A stretch of 30,097 nucleotides of DNA from Acidaminococcus fermentans_A (lineage in GTDB: Bacteria > Bacillota > Negativicutes > Acidaminococcales > Acidaminococcaceae): NCBI RefSeq assembly GCF_052216985.1, contig NZ_JBQOUY010000028.1, positions 1 to 30,097 of the forward strand, read 5' to 3'. Below are positions 17,501-27,359 of this stretch, one piece after another (position 1 is the first letter of the stretch; each line of letters starts with the position of its first letter). The notes under the pieces are model-generated. The model was not told where the DNA came from, did no database searches, and saw only the letters and a list, made by a program, of their open reading frames with translations. Made by a program: the position numbers and the translations under genes.

Positions 17501-20500
17501 TGTTCACTACCAGGCTGCCGCCTTTGTGTTCTTCCTGTTCACCCAGGACCACATCCTTGCTCAGGGCCACGTCGTAATTGGCCTGACCGTCAGTGGTATG
17601 CCGTTTCAGCTCCAGATTGCCGCCTTTGACCAAAGTATCATCGGCCGTGGCCTTGTTTCCACCTACGGAAACAGTGGTGTGTTTCCCTGCTAGTTTGCCC
17701 ACTTCTTTCAGCTGGGCCAGGTTCACCGCATCCGTATCCTGGGAACCGGCTGCTACCCCGGTGATCTGCCGGGTCAGGGTGCTGCCGTTGCCCACCGCGA
17801 TGGCATTGGCATTGGAGACCCAGGCGGCAGAAGTTTGGGTCGTTTCCGCCCCGGTGGCGGCATCATACCCTTTGACATCGCTCTGCCGGTCAGCTACGGA
17901 TCCGCTGCCCAGTGCCACCGTATCCGCCAGTTTGGCCTGAGAATCTTTGCCGATGGCAGCCGCATTGGTGGCATTCTTGGCTACAGTCCCGCCCAGAGCT
18001 GCTAGAGAATTTTCTCCTTCAGCAGTGGAGTTTTCCCCGAAGGCCAGGGCATTTTTCCCGCTGGCGGTGGAATCACTACCGAAAGCGGTGGCACTTTCCC
18101 CGCTGGCCTCCGTCCGTTCCCCAAAGGCCGTAGCATAGGTACCGCTGGCTACCGTGCCGACTTTCTTTGTGGTGCCATCTCCATTGTCAACCTTTTTATC
18201 TCCGCCGCCCCAGGCTGTGGCATACAGACCGGTGGCCTGGTTTTTGTTGCCGAAAGCCGTGGCTCCAATTGCGGTTGCTTGGGTCAAATTACCGAAGGCC
18301 GTAGCGTTCTGCCCGGAAGCCAGGGTATCGATACCAAAAGCCGTGGCATTGGATTGAGTCGCCTGGGTCCGCTGGCCAAAAGCCGTGGCTCGCTTTTCCG
18401 TGGCCTGGGTTCCCTGCCCGAAGGCCGTGGCATTGCTGCCGCTAGCCTTACTCCGTTCCCCGAAGGCCACTGAATTATCTCCAATGGCTTGATTGTTGGC
18501 TGCTGGAGCCGTATTGTCCGTCTGTTGGCCTCCAAAGGCCAACGCATAGCGGCCGGAAGCTGTGCCATACTGGCCGATGACCGTAGCGCCTGTACCGTCC
18601 GCTTTGGCTCCGGTACCGATGGCTACGGCATTTTCGCCCGTTGCCGAGGCATTGACTCCCGCAGCCAGGGCGTTACTCCCGGTGGCACCGGCATTGTTGT
18701 AGTTGCTATCGGTGGTCGAATCTACAGAGTTCACGCTGTAATCGTGGACACCGCTGCCCCCGGTTCCGCTTCCCCCGCCATTGTTGACCAGATTGACCAC
18801 CTGTTTCAGCTGAGCCACGTTGACGGCATCCGTATCTTCTTTCCCGGCGGCTACATTGGTGATCTGGCGGGTCTGCTGAGCATAGTGGACATTTTTCGAC
18901 CCATCCCAGACATCCTGTTCAGAAGAACCTACGGAAACAGCGGCCAGAGTGGAATTCCACACCGGACCGGAACCGGCATTGTGATTTTTGTTATTGCTTG
19001 CCGGGTCATATCCCCCCTGATTGTTGGCTTCCCGATCCGCATAGGCTTGGCTGCCCAGGGCTACTGCATCATGGAGGTTCATCTTGACCCGGGCGGAATC
19101 CCCGATGGCCGCCGAAGCCTGCCCCCCCTGTTCGATGGTGGCATTGTGACCCAGGGCGATGGCACCGCCATTCACTGTATTCGTCGTACTGGCTCCTACA
19201 CCCATGGCAATGTCATAGACGGTATCTGCATTGGTATTGGAACCGATGGCGATGGCCCCGATATTCTTCATGCCCGTGGAACCATTGTTGTTGCCAGTGG
19301 TGGCTTTCGTCCCGATGGCGATGCTTTCCCCAGCCGCGGATTTTGCCTGATGGCCGATGGAAATGGCCCCTTCGCTGTCATCCCCGTTATTCCCAGCATA
19401 GGCTTCTTCCCCCAGGGCGATCCCGTTCTTCATATGGACGGCCGCTTTGGTGCCGATGGCAATGGAATCAGTGGCCTGATTGTTGTTGTCCCCTGTAGTA
19501 TTGACCGACTTCCCGATGGCAATGCTGCCGTCATGGAGGGCATTGCTGTTCAGGCCCAGGGCCAGGGCATTGTTTTCCGCCGTATTGCCGTAGCCAATGG
19601 CGATGCCGTAGTCCCCATCCGCATCATTCGTATTTTCCCTGCTGATTTTGTTGTGGCCGCCCAGAGCCAGGGCATAGGCCCCGGTCACGGTATTGGTGTC
19701 GCCGAACACCGCATTATAACTGCCCTTCACGGTATTATTGGACCCCAGTACATGGGTATAAGTTGCTTTCGGCGTGGTACCCCCGTTCTGCTGCTGGCCG
19801 TTTACGTTATTGTTATAGCCAATGGCCGTACTTTCATCGGCACGGGCAGTGTTCCGGACGCCCATGGTCGCCGTATAGTAGCCATCGGCACTATTGTCAT
19901 GGCCAATGGCCGTGCTGGCATACTTGGCCTTGTTGTCCTTGCCGATGGCTACGCCCATATAGTCGGTCACGCTGTTTTCTCCGATGGCCACACTGTATTC
20001 CTTGGCATAGGACTCATGGCCGATGGCTACAGCCGACCGGCCTTCTGCCGTCACATCGCTGCCCACGGCCACTGCATCGGTGGAATCGATGAGACGGGGC
20101 ACCATGTAGTATCGGTCTACAAAGGTCCCGTCAGAGGCATAGTATCCCTGCCGGCTATTAGTAATATTCCCCTGGTCATCCAGCCAGTAACCGGCAGAAT
20201 CCTTGTCACTGGTCAGTTTGCCGTAGCGGTCCACATAGTAGCTGCTGACGGAATTCAGAACCTTAGCCTTATTGCCGATGGCCGTAGAACGGTCCCCTTC
20301 GGCCACATTGTCCACGCCCACTGCGGTAGCTCCGCTGGTGTAATAGGACTGGCGGGTCCGGTCCTGGCTGTAATAGGTGGCCACATTGTTGTAGACTTCT
20401 ACGGCCTTACGGTAGTCTTCATCCGTGCTGTAATAGCTCCGTTCCGGATATTTGGCCCGGACATTATACTCATCATCCATGTACTGGCCCGGGGTCAGTT

Positions 20501-21056
20501 TATAGACTTCCACCTGTTTGTCATCATAGGTATTGGTGTCGGGATTGTAGACTTTGACCGTGATCCATTCCGTATCCAGCTTCTCATAGGCATAGGATTC
20601 ATCCCCGCTGATGGGTTTCTTGGTCTCTGTGGAATGGGTGAATTTGCCGATGCCATTCCGGGTGCCCAGCGCCACATTTTCCGCCTGCTTATCCGACCGT
20701 GCATTGCCGGTCTTGGGATCCTTCTGGATGGGAGAGACCTGGTTGTCCTTCCCCACGATCAGGTTGCCCTGGGAATCATAGGTGGCATAGGCATCGCTTC
20801 CTTGAGCGGTGGTTTCCGTCTTGTTCTCGATATTCACCGCCTGGTTGGCCGAGGCATTGCCCGTATTGGAAGCAGGCGCAGCAGCAGCCAAAGGAGCCGA
20901 AGAAAAAGCCAGCCCCAAGGCCAGGGTCAGGCTGTAGACTTCCTTCGGTACAGAATTCCGGCTGGAATGTTCCTTCCCATGGTTCCGTGCGATTTCCGAT
21001 ACGACTACATAACATTTTTTGACTTTGCTCCAGATGACTTTATAGATTTTATTCAT
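11499..21056 (-). CDS. Giant trimeric autotransporter adhesin with C-terminal SLH domain
   Basis: About 3185 aa. It opens with an ESPR extended signal peptide (MNKIYKVIWSKVKKCYVVVS) and a cleavage region near SAPLAAAA (about 60). A Tyr/Asp-rich region (80-245) precedes YadA-type head 1 with many AIAIG-like repeats (245-740), the neck TDAVNVAQLKQ, a Gly-rich linker (about 757-772), head 2 with 14-residue ATAFG repeats (775-1095) and a second neck. The stalk (1118-2950) repeats the modules GRAATEDQL (five variants) and GANIGDVKNIA (three) and holds a collagen-like GKDG/GTNG insert (about 2070-2140). The YadA anchor barrel (2955-3035) is followed by a coiled coil and one SLH domain (about 3075-3130, FPDIPENHWAYDYVMKLARAGI), then a charged tail. 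It is a surface adhesin. The start is the ATG at 21056 with AAAGGAAG; an ATG 34 codons upstream would disrupt the ESPR. No frameshift is seen. Confidence 0.93.
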   Translation of the reverse strand: MNKIYKVIWSKVKKCYVVVSEIARNHGKEHSSRNSVPKEVYSLTLALGLAFSSAPLAAAAPASNTGNASANQAVNIENKTETTAQGSDAYATYDSQGNLIVGKDNQVSPIQKDPKTGNARSDKQAENVALGTRNGIGKFTHSTETKKPISGDESYAYEKLDTEWITVKVYNPDTNTYDDKQVEVYKLTPGQYMDDEYNVRAKYPERSYYSTDEDYRKAVEVYNNVATYYSQDRTRQSYYTSGATAVGVDNVAEGDRSTAIGNKAKVLNSVSSYYVDRYGKLTSDKDSAGYWLDDQGNITNSRQGYYASDGTFVDRYYMVPRLIDSTDAVAVGSDVTAEGRSAVAIGHESYAKEYSVAIGENSVTDYMGVAIGKDNKAKYASTAIGHDNSADGYYTATMGVRNTARADESTAIGYNNNVNGQQQNGGTTPKATYTHVLGSNNTVKGSYNAVFGDTNTVTGAYALALGGHNKISRENTNDADGDYGIAIGYGNTAENNALALGLNSNALHDGSIAIGKSVNTTGDNNNQATDSIAIGTKAAVHMKNGIALGEEAYAGNNGDDSEGAISIGHQAKSAAGESIAIGTKATTGNNNGSTGMKNIGAIAIGSNTNADTVYDIAMGVGASTTNTVNGGAIALGHNATIEQGGQASAAIGDSARVKMNLHDAVALGSQAYADREANNQGGYDPASNNKNHNAGSGPVWNSTLAAVSVGSSEQDVWDGSKNVHYAQQTRQITNVAAGKEDTDAVNVAQLKQVVNLVNNGGGSGTGGSGVHDYSVNSVDSTTDSNYNNAGATGSNALAAGVNASATGENAVAIGTGAKADGTGATVIGQYGTASGRYALAFGGQQTDNTAPAANNQAIGDNSVAFGERSKASGSNATAFGQGTQATEKRATAFGQRTQATQSNATAFGIDTLASGQNATAFGNLTQATAIGATAFGNKNQATGLYATAWGGGDKKVDNGDGTTKKVGTVASGTYATAFGERTEASGESATAFGSDSTASGKNALAFGENSTAEGENSLAALGGTVAKNATNAAAIGKDSQAKLADTVALGSGSVADRQSDVKGYDAATGAETTQTSAAWVSNANAIAVGNGSTLTRQITGVAAGSQDTDAVNLAQLKEVGKLAGKHTTVSVGGNKATADDTLVKGGNLELKRHTTDGQANYDVALSKDVVLGEQEEHKGGSLVVNSVAQFRTAPGSKETYPVKEAVKIDGTTVSVVKNDGTNDQRQVVLGIGQDTGGYVALYDNTGKTPTYIFNAISSGITYLKDSKTYPANEANEFKRLEYGDITNGSTQFIATLDDGLKFSGDQGTASAVKLNQKLSITGGETNKDNLATANNIGVVSSQDKDNGKLELKLNKDLTGLNTVTAGTAKIGHYADGVLDAVQNGQPTGGHAKGGEFVTGLTNKEWTVESPTYVSGRAATEDELRIVSDAVSGNTTNITNNTTQITNNTNTIAKGLSFTTNTKDASNTSENYKGYKVVKRSLGDTIAIKASDETDGHSYSTANLTTRIAENGDISILMDEKPSFTTVTTGDVIYTGNPDGKDKDGKAAQADTSVHYGDKTLKDGKNITTSDNETKSTRLGYQDAQGLRHDIATMDDGQIYAGDITSDGKLDEKGFARTMNQKTTINGGVKETGKLTDGNIGVVSNGTDTLTVKLAKELKDLTSVTTGNTKLEGKGLTITNTTDETKNVVINGDKISFGGNQVNNMGSGIDTATNQYDTLTNGANIGDVKNIASSTVQPVIDTVNKGWELEVDGTKRKDVTPTSRVVNLAAGQNIQLGGTGDTVTIATADDVRFNTVRVGGSKTGDTYDGGIVIGKQSGKNADGSASANPDDNYYITGLQNTNWDASKIMKGRAATEDQLQAVVDEIKNGTVKGDVFVTGGSVKYNGEGTGTNDGTGKLYLTEQNKTDPLEITGLHDYYATGGSVTADGKTLEITRNDRDGKGNPQKISIDLSNVLKNDLRLVQNPAAGTNGKYTVAQDGTVTLKVQNADGTVSNDITIGGFEGVAKGLDFDANTRTTTDGKVHNVKMGGTIKVQGIDPVSGHTYSADNVTTEVDDSGNITIKLDKDLTANTVTVGQAGKAGENGAAGSIGINGKDGKDGITTTLIRTEKGQPGKDGTNGKPGVDGTDITRIVYQNGQDGTDGKDIHTVATLEDGLKFAGDDGQNDTTKVISKKLNEQLDIIGGAALDSLTDNNIGVKNKDGKLYVRLAKHVELDKDGSLKAGNLTIGAFSNTELTTNKNNHPSAGSYATGLSNKDWNVVDPEYVSGRAATEDQLAKLSQTITDSNTVRTDYQLVQNPNTDDGSYTATNGELTLTVRDMEHKDDPKYPDKTITIKDIASKTKVDEAYDRTVKYDMKEGKVDKTRVTFEAVDEAGNPMDTQVSHMASGASEIKVDEKGRPISYVYDIDNNGANIGDVKNIAKSLDEEVTKRGLDFRGNDGKTVHRDLGTLLNLTGGLKDQDELAQATGKNLGVRQNGDQDGLEIVMTDTPDFAKVTVGKDASKKITIGEQPNGKHTSETGNYITGLDNTQWDKNNIVENRAATEGQLSQAIGEIKGAEKGGFGLADETGNTVKQDLGGTIAVKGDGKNIETKVNGDALEVSLKKDVELGKEGSLKAGNTTINSEGVETNKVKVGDITITKDGINGGTKQITHIGSGIDGKQYATAGDNNAASIGDVKKIAGDEAGKAAEAVKSKSGKNITVKDDHTVNLNDNITLGDDQDKAKQVAIDGNGAKVTAGDGANKVTVDGSKGQVTIGSGNKTLTLGQQANTAGDSNPVEGNYLNGLDNTQWDGEHIQKGRAATEDQLKIVSDKVNSGRKFQGDDGKEVKVGMGDTLNIKGGATDVSDANNIGIVRGDDNTLNVRLAKDLTGLTSVTTGNTTINNGGLTVKAGDSSQQDITIQQGSVSMGGNRIHNVAPGTAPTDAVNVSQLQQTGRAINQLGSSLDKLGSRVDRVGANSAALAALHPLDFDPDDKLDFAVGAGNYSGANAVALGAFYRPNEDVMFSIGGSTGGGENMINVGATFKIGQHNHVSNSRVAMAKEIRDLKALVARQDGEMQQMKTLMNQLSRKTVMAVDKDALFPDIPENHWAYDYVMKLARAGIIEGYEDGQFKGDRMMTRYEFAALLYRAIMGGAASNPDLNQDGTLGKLVKEFDGELKYIRIDVIEKDKHGKPTIERVRTVEDSKKHHGK
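18000..18480 (-). repeat. 14-residue head repeats of the autotransporter
   Basis: Tandem units of about 42 bp, each encoding a variant of ATAFGxxTQATxxx or ATAFGxxTxASGxx (more than ten copies, with one insertion carrying GGGDKKVDNGDGTTKK near 18160-18215). These are YadA-like left-handed beta-roll head units. Confidence 0.85.
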
Positions 21057-21369
21057 TATGGCTTCCTTTCTTTTGAAAATCTGGTTTTCCTGAAGATGGC
21101 CTGGAAGAAAGGCTCGGTCCACAAAAAGAAAAAGCCTAGAACAGAACTCTTTCTGCACCAGGTCCCAATCAAACGCAGTACGCCCTCTTCGCGCACTCTT
21201 TTTCCTTCTCCCTCAAGGGATCTTCAGCAAAGCGAATCGGTAATCTGTTTTCCCTCCAACGCCCGGTTATCGATAAGCGTTCCTCCTTCCTACAGATTCT
21301 TTTTATTGACAGCTACTGATTCCCATGTCATTACTCTTATAATTTATCATAATTTTAGTACAAGTTCAA
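21057..21369 (-). promoter_or_regulatory. Long leader and promoter region of the autotransporter
   Basis: Minus-strand promoter candidates are TTGAAC (21364-21369) with TAAATT 17 nt on, or the overlapping TATAAG (21336-21341). Either gives an untranslated leader of roughly 270 nt. The leader holds several possible hairpins (AACGC...GCGTT at 21259-21282; TCCC-TTGA-GGGA at 21210-21222; CAGAA-AGAG-TTCTG near 21146-21159, followed by T-rich sequence). No riboswitch class that I recognise fits. The AT-rich stretch 21340-21500 must also hold the promoter of the divergent hydrolase gene, for which I see no convincing boxes. Confidence 0.4.
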
Positions 21370-21516
21370 CGGTAAAAAGCTATGTATATTCATATTCTAT
21401 ATTCCATATGCCTTTTATATGTTTATACAGTACAAAAAAAAGACTATCTCCTCTGGCAAATCCTTCTCAACTGTTCTATACTAATACCCGTGACTAAAAG
21501 AAAGGATGCCTGCTCC

Positions 21517-22290
21517 ATGGAAAAATATATCGATATCAATGAAAAGGGTTTCAGTATCCGGTGCAAGCTATACTATCAAAAAGATTTCCGGAACATCCCC
21601 AGCCTGGTGATCTGCACCCACGGATTCGGGGGCAACAAGGAAAACCACTCGGCTGCCAAATTCGCCCAGCAGCTGATCACCAAATACAAGAGATATGGGG
21701 CCCTGGTGTTCGACTGGCCCTGTCACGGCATGGATGCCCGGAAGAAGCTGGTGCTGGAAGAATTCATGACCTACCTGACTCTGGTGGTGGACTATGCCCA
21801 TAAAGAACTCCACGCCACAACCCTGTACAACTACTCCACCAGCTTCGGGGCCTATCTGACCCTGAAATACATGGCGGAAATCGGGAATCCCTTCAAAAAG
21901 GTGGCCCTCCGGTGCCCGGGGATCCATATGGCCCAGCTGGTGAAGAACTACCTGTCCCCAGAAGAAATGGAAAAGCTGGAAAAAGGAAAAGAAGTCCAAG
22001 TGGGCTACGAACGGAAAATGAAAATGGACAAACAGTTCGTGGACGACCTGGAAAAATCCGACGTGCGGAAGTATGAATACTTTGATTGGGCAGACGATAT
22101 GCTGATCCTCCACGGGACCAAAGACAAGCTGGCTCCTATCGAAGATTCCCGGGAATTTGCCGAAAACAACGTGATTACCTTCCTCCCAGTAGAAAACGCC
22201 AACCATACCTTCAGCGACCCAAAGACCAGCGACTTCGTCGCCCACACCATTGTGGAATTCTTTGGACCGAACACGAAAAAAGAGGGCTGA
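21517..22290 (+). CDS. Alpha/beta hydrolase
   Basis: A 257-aa cytoplasmic serine hydrolase. It has an oxyanion-type HGFGGNKENH segment (35-44), a nucleophile elbow YSTSFG (Ser109), where Ser107 replaces the first Gly of the usual GxSxG, an acid Asp203 in HGTKDKLAP, and His230 in NANH. This is close to prolyl-oligopeptidase-like esterases/acyltransferases; the substrate is unknown. The chosen ATG (MEKYIDINEKG) has AAAGGATG about 10 nt upstream; the frame is open for another 45 codons upstream but that part is AT-rich and lacks a ribosome site. It is divergent from the autotransporter gene and convergent with ftsY. Confidence 0.82.
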   Translation: MEKYIDINEKGFSIRCKLYYQKDFRNIPSLVICTHGFGGNKENHSAAKFAQQLITKYKRYGALVFDWPCHGMDARKKLVLEEFMTYLTLVVDYAHKELHATTLYNYSTSFGAYLTLKYMAEIGNPFKKVALRCPGIHMAQLVKNYLSPEEMEKLEKGKEVQVGYERKMKMDKQFVDDLEKSDVRKYEYFDWADDMLILHGTKDKLAPIEDSREFAENNVITFLPVENANHTFSDPKTSDFVAHTIVEFFGPNTKKEG

Positions 22291-22296
22291 CTTTCG

Positions 22297-22311
<15 letters not shown>
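22276..22311. terminator. Shared bidirectional terminator of the hydrolase gene and ftsY
   Basis: Stem AAAAAAGAGGGCTGAC / GTCAGTCCTCTTTTTT (one G-T pair) with a TTTC loop. It works in both directions because A- and T-runs flank the GC core. The stop codons of both convergent genes (22288-22290 and 22297-22299) lie inside the hairpin. Confidence 0.92.
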
Positions 22312-23216
<905 letters not shown>

Positions 23217-23220
<4 letters not shown>

Positions 23221-26200
23221 GATTCCGGTACCTCCGATAATTTCACAGACAGGACCCGGGATACCCCCGATTCTTCCATGGTGACCCCATGGAGCACATC
23301 TGCGGCTTCCATAGTCCCTTTCCGGTGGGTGATCACGATGAATTGGGTCTTCTGTCCATAGGCTTTCAGGAATTGGGCAAAACGGTCGATATTGGTTTCA
23401 TCCAAGGGGGCGTCGATTTCATCCAGGATCACAAAGGGCGCCGGCTGATAGGTCAGGAGGGCGAAGAGCAGGGCAATCACCGTCAAGGCCCGTTCCCCGC
23501 CGGAAAACAGGGACAGATTCCGCATCTTCTTCCCCGGCGGCTGGACTTCGATCTCAATGCCGGATTCCAGGATATGGTTTTCGTCCTGGATCCGCAGCCG
23601 GGCCCGTCCTCCACCGAACAGTCTCTCATAGCAATCCCCGAAATATCCATTGATCTTGCCAAAGGCTTCCCGGAAGCGGCGGGTCATATCGGTGTTGATA
23701 CCGCTGATCACAGTTTCCAGCTGGGCCTTGGCCTGGGTCATATCCTCATACTGCCCCTTCAGGAATTCGTACCGTTCCCGGGCCGCCTGGTATTCTTCTT
23801 CTGCCGCCTGGTTCACCGGTCCCAGGTCCGCCAGTTTCTGGGAGGCCTGAGCTTCCCGCTTTTTCAATTCTCCTTCCGGCAGTTCCCCAGGAAAGGCCTC
23901 CTCCCGGGCGGTTTCCTCGGTAAGTCCATAGGTTTCCTGGAGCTGCTGCCGTCCGTGTTCGGCTTCCGCCGCTTTTTTCACCTGTTCCATCTCGCTGTTG
24001 TGGAACCGCTGCTGGACACTGGCTTCCTGTCCCTTCAGGATGATGCCCTGCTGGGTCAACTGCTGCCGTTTGGCCTGGAGGGTTTCCTTTTCCTGGAAGA
24101 ACTGCTTCCGGGCCTCATCGGACCCTGCCAGTTCCTGTTCCAGGGCGGCGATCTTCTTTTCCAGGAGGGTCCGTTTCTTTTCACAGTCTCGGATCGTGCC
24201 TTCCTGCTGCCGGACTTCTTCCTCCCCACGAGTGATTTCCTGCTGGGTCTTTTCCCCCAGCTGATCGATGGACTGGATCCGCATATCCAGGGCTTCCAGC
24301 TGGCTTTTCCCCGCATTGACGGAAATCAGGGCATCCTGATACCGGCGGACCGCCGTTTCCAGCTGGGTCCGCTGTTCCACCAAGCCAGCGCTGAGGGCCT
24401 GGGCTGCCTTTTTCCCTTCCAGGTCGGCCTGCTCCAGCTGTTCCACTTGGGGAGCCAGTTCCTGGGCCTGGGCTTGGAGAGCCAGGAACCGTTCCGTCCC
24501 CTGCCGTTTTTCCCGCAGCAGCAAGTCCATTTCTTCCTGCTGTTTCTTTTTCTGATCCGTCCCCTGCTGGACCCGGGCCTCTGCCCCAGCTTTTTCCACT
24601 TCGATTTTCTGGAGTTCCTCCAGACACCGCTGCCGGGCCTCTTTTTGTACTTTTCCCGTTTGGGTCAATGCCTCCCGCTGCTGCCGAATAGCTCCGCAGG
24701 CTGTTTCCAAGTGCCGGGTTTCTTCTGTCAGCTGCTGGATCTCCTGTTTCCGGGAAAGGAAACTTTTCCCCGGCTGTTTCTGGCCGCCGCTGAGGGAACC
24801 TCCTGCATAGACCACATCCCCTTCCAGGGTCACCACCCGTACCCGCATATCGGCTTTCCGAGCAGCTGCCAGGGCGTGGTCCAGGGTATCGGCCACCAGC
24901 ACCTGTCCCAAGAGGAACTGGACTGCAGGACGGAGACTTGCTTCGCACTGGACCAGATCCCCAGCGATCCCGATGATCCCTGGGCAGCCCAGGGCCGTTC
25001 TTTCCCGGCTGCCCAACAGCCGGGGCCGCAGGGTATCCAAGGGTAGGAAGGTAGCCCGCCCTCCTTGTTTCTTTTTAAGATAGGCAATGGCTTCCTTGGC
25101 AGCCTGGGCATCCCGCGTGATGATGTCCTGGAGAGCGCCCCCCAAAGCCGTTTCCAAAGCGGTCACATAGGTCCCTTCCACAGTGAACAGTTCCGCTGCT
25201 ACACCGCAGATCCGCTCCCGGAAAGGTTCCTGGGCACCCAAGACCGTCCGGACCCCTTTGCTGAACCCTTCATGTTCCCGTTCCATGGCAGAAAGTACCT
25301 GGAGCCGAGCCTTTTTCTGATTCAGGGTCCGCTGGGACTGTTCCAGCTGCTGGTTTTCTTCCCGGTACCGGTGGACGCTTTCTTCCAGTTCCCGGTTCCG
25401 CTGCTGAGCTTCTGCTTCCAACTGCTGTTTCCTGTTTTCCAGGTTTTCCAGCCGGGACTTTTCTTCCTGTAGCTGTTCCGTCACGGCCTGGAGGCTTTCT
25501 TCTCCTTCCTGGACCTTTTCCTTCAGCTGTTCCTGCTGCCGATGGAGCCGTTCCTGTTCCTGACGGACGCTGGCCAGCTGGTTCCGGGTCATCACCAGGG
25601 TCCGCATGCTGTCAAAAGCCTGTTCCTGGTAAGCTTTCAGTTTTTCTTCTGATGCCTGGACCGCCCCGGTCAAGGTCTCTTTTTCTGCTGACGCCCTTGC
25701 CAGCAGTTTCTGGGCCCGGTACTGGGCTTCTTCCAGTTTGTCGTACTCTTCCGTTACCAGTTCCAGGTTCTCCTGGCTCCGAGCCAATTCCTCTTCCAGA
25801 CCGGACCGGCTTTTGGCCAGCTGAGCGATCCGGTTCTGGCTCTGCTGGATCCGTTCCCCTAAAACGGCCTGCTGGCTCCGGTACCCGGCAGTTTCTTTTT
25901 CCTGGGCCAGGGTTTTCTCCTGGTAGGCATTGTACGCCGCTTCCAGGTCCTGGAGCTGCTGTTCCAGCTCTTTTTCTTGGGTACCTAGGGCCGCGGACAA
26001 GGCGGCCAGTTCCTGGAGCTGTTTTTCCAGGTCCTGGAGTTTTTCCGTCAGCTGTTCCTGCTCTTTTTCCAAGGAAGCCAGCTGTCCCAGGATCCGGGTC
26101 ACCTTCACCTTCCGCAGCCGGGCACTGATTTCTTTATACTGCCGGGCTTTTTCCGCCGCTGCCTCTAAGGGGATCAGCTGTTTCTCGATTTCGCTCTGGA

Positions 26201-26780
26201 TATCATGGATCCGGAGCAGATTGGCGGCCGTATCGTCCAGCTTCCGCAGGGCTTCCTTTTTCCGGAGACGGTACTTGGCGATTCCCGCCGCCTCTTCGAA
26301 AATGGCCCGCCGGTCCTCCGGACGGCTGTTGAGGATCTCATCGATCTTGTTCTGGCCGATGATGGACAAAGACCCCCGGCCCAATCCGGTATCCGCCAAA
26401 AGGGCCACTACATCTTTCAGCCGGCAGTTTTTCTGGTTGATGGAATATTCGCTGTCCCCGCTCCGATAGACCCGGCGCTGGAGGCTCACTTCCTCGAAAT
26501 CCACTGGCAGGCAGTGGTCCGTATTGTCAAACACCAGGTCCACTTCCGCCATCCCCATGGGCCGGCGGCCGCTGCTGCCAGCGAAGATCACATCCTCCAT
26601 CTTCGTACCCCGGAGGTATTTCACGCTCTGTTCCCCCAGGACCCAGCGGATGGCATCGGAAATATTGCTCTTGCCGCTGCCGTTGGGCCCTACGATGGCC
26701 GTGATGCCCGGTTCGAATTCGATATTCACTTTATCTGCAAAGGATTTAAACCCATGGGCTGAAAAGCTTTTTAAACGCAC
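23217..26780 (-). CDS. smc: Chromosome partition protein SMC
   Basis: A 1187-aa ATPase of normal length. The Walker A is GPNGSGKS (31-38), followed by long coiled coils, a hinge (about 500-660, around FRERICGVAAELFTVEGTYV), a second coiled coil, then the signature SGGERALTVIALLFALL and Walker B VILDEIDAPLDETN. It compacts and helps segregate the chromosome as a dimer with ScpA/ScpB. The start codon is GTG (GTGCGTTTAAAA) with AAGGGAAT upstream. It lies 11 nt after pyrR and overlaps ftsY. Confidence 0.96.
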
Positions 26781-26791
26781 GGCATTCCCTT

Positions 26792-27343
26792 CTAAGCCCG
26801 GATGTCCGACAGAGACACTTCATCGTTCCCATCGATCTCTGCCAGGGCCACATCCACAGTCTCACTGTTGCTAGTAGGGACATTCTTCCCTACATAATCG
26901 GCCCGGATGGGCAGTTCCTTGTGGCCCCGGTCCACCATCACAGCCAGCTGGATGGCTTTGGGCCGCCCCATATCGATCAGGGCATCCAGGGCACTGCGGA
27001 TGGTCCGTCCGGTGAACAGTACATCGTCTACCAGGATCACCGTCTTCCCATTCAGATCGAAATCGATATCCGTTTCGCTGATCACTGGATTGTACCCCAG
27101 GGTGGAGAGATCGTCCCGGTAGAGGGTGATGTCCAGAGAGCCTACGGGCAGTTCCACCCCTTCGATCTGCTGGATTTCCCGGCCCAGCCGGTCCGCCAGA
27201 GGCACGCCCCGGGTACGGATCCCCACCAGTACCACATGATCCACGCCCTTGTTCCGTTCCACGATCTCGTGGGAGATCCGGACCAGAGCCCGACGCATGG
27301 CATCCGCATCCATAATGGTTTTTTTCTTCACCGAAGTAGTCAT
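26792..27343 (-). CDS. pyrR: PyrR bifunctional regulator / uracil phosphoribosyltransferase
   Basis: A 183-aa PRTase-fold protein with the PRPP loop VILVDDVLFTGRTIRSALDA and the family segments GIRTRGVPLADRL and SLDITLYRDDL. In Firmicutes PyrR binds pyr mRNA leaders in response to UMP and attenuates transcription; it also has weak uracil phosphoribosyltransferase activity. AAGGAGG precedes the ATG. No pyr biosynthetic gene and no PyrR-binding leader lies in this window, so its targets must be elsewhere. The order lspA-rluD-pyrR is shared with Bacillus. Confidence 0.95.
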   Translation of the reverse strand: MTTSVKKKTIMDADAMRRALVRISHEIVERNKGVDHVVLVGIRTRGVPLADRLGREIQQIEGVELPVGSLDITLYRDDLSTLGYNPVISETDIDFDLNGKTVILVDDVLFTGRTIRSALDALIDMGRPKAIQLAVMVDRGHKELPIRADYVGKNVPTSNSETVDVALAEIDGNDEVSLSDIRA

Positions 27344-27359
27344 AACGATTGCCTCCTTG

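Noticed and set aside
18000..18480. Short regular repeats that might suggest a CRISPR array
   Set aside because: The units are in-frame, about 42 bp, degenerate and encode YadA head repeats; there are no unique spacers between constant repeats.
21057..21300. Autotransporter leader as a riboswitch
   Set aside because: Hairpins are visible, but I could not match the conserved core of any riboswitch class I know (for example c-di-GMP, SAM, cobalamin).
21306..21343. TTGACA (21306) and TATAAT (21338) on the plus strand as a hydrolase promoter
   Set aside because: The spacer is 26 nt, far too long for a sigma-70-type promoter, and it would leave a leader of about 170 nt.
23289..25046. 585-codon plus-strand frame opposite smc
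   Set aside because: Leu/Phe/Gln-rich antisense shadow of the SMC coiled-coil gene with no start signals.
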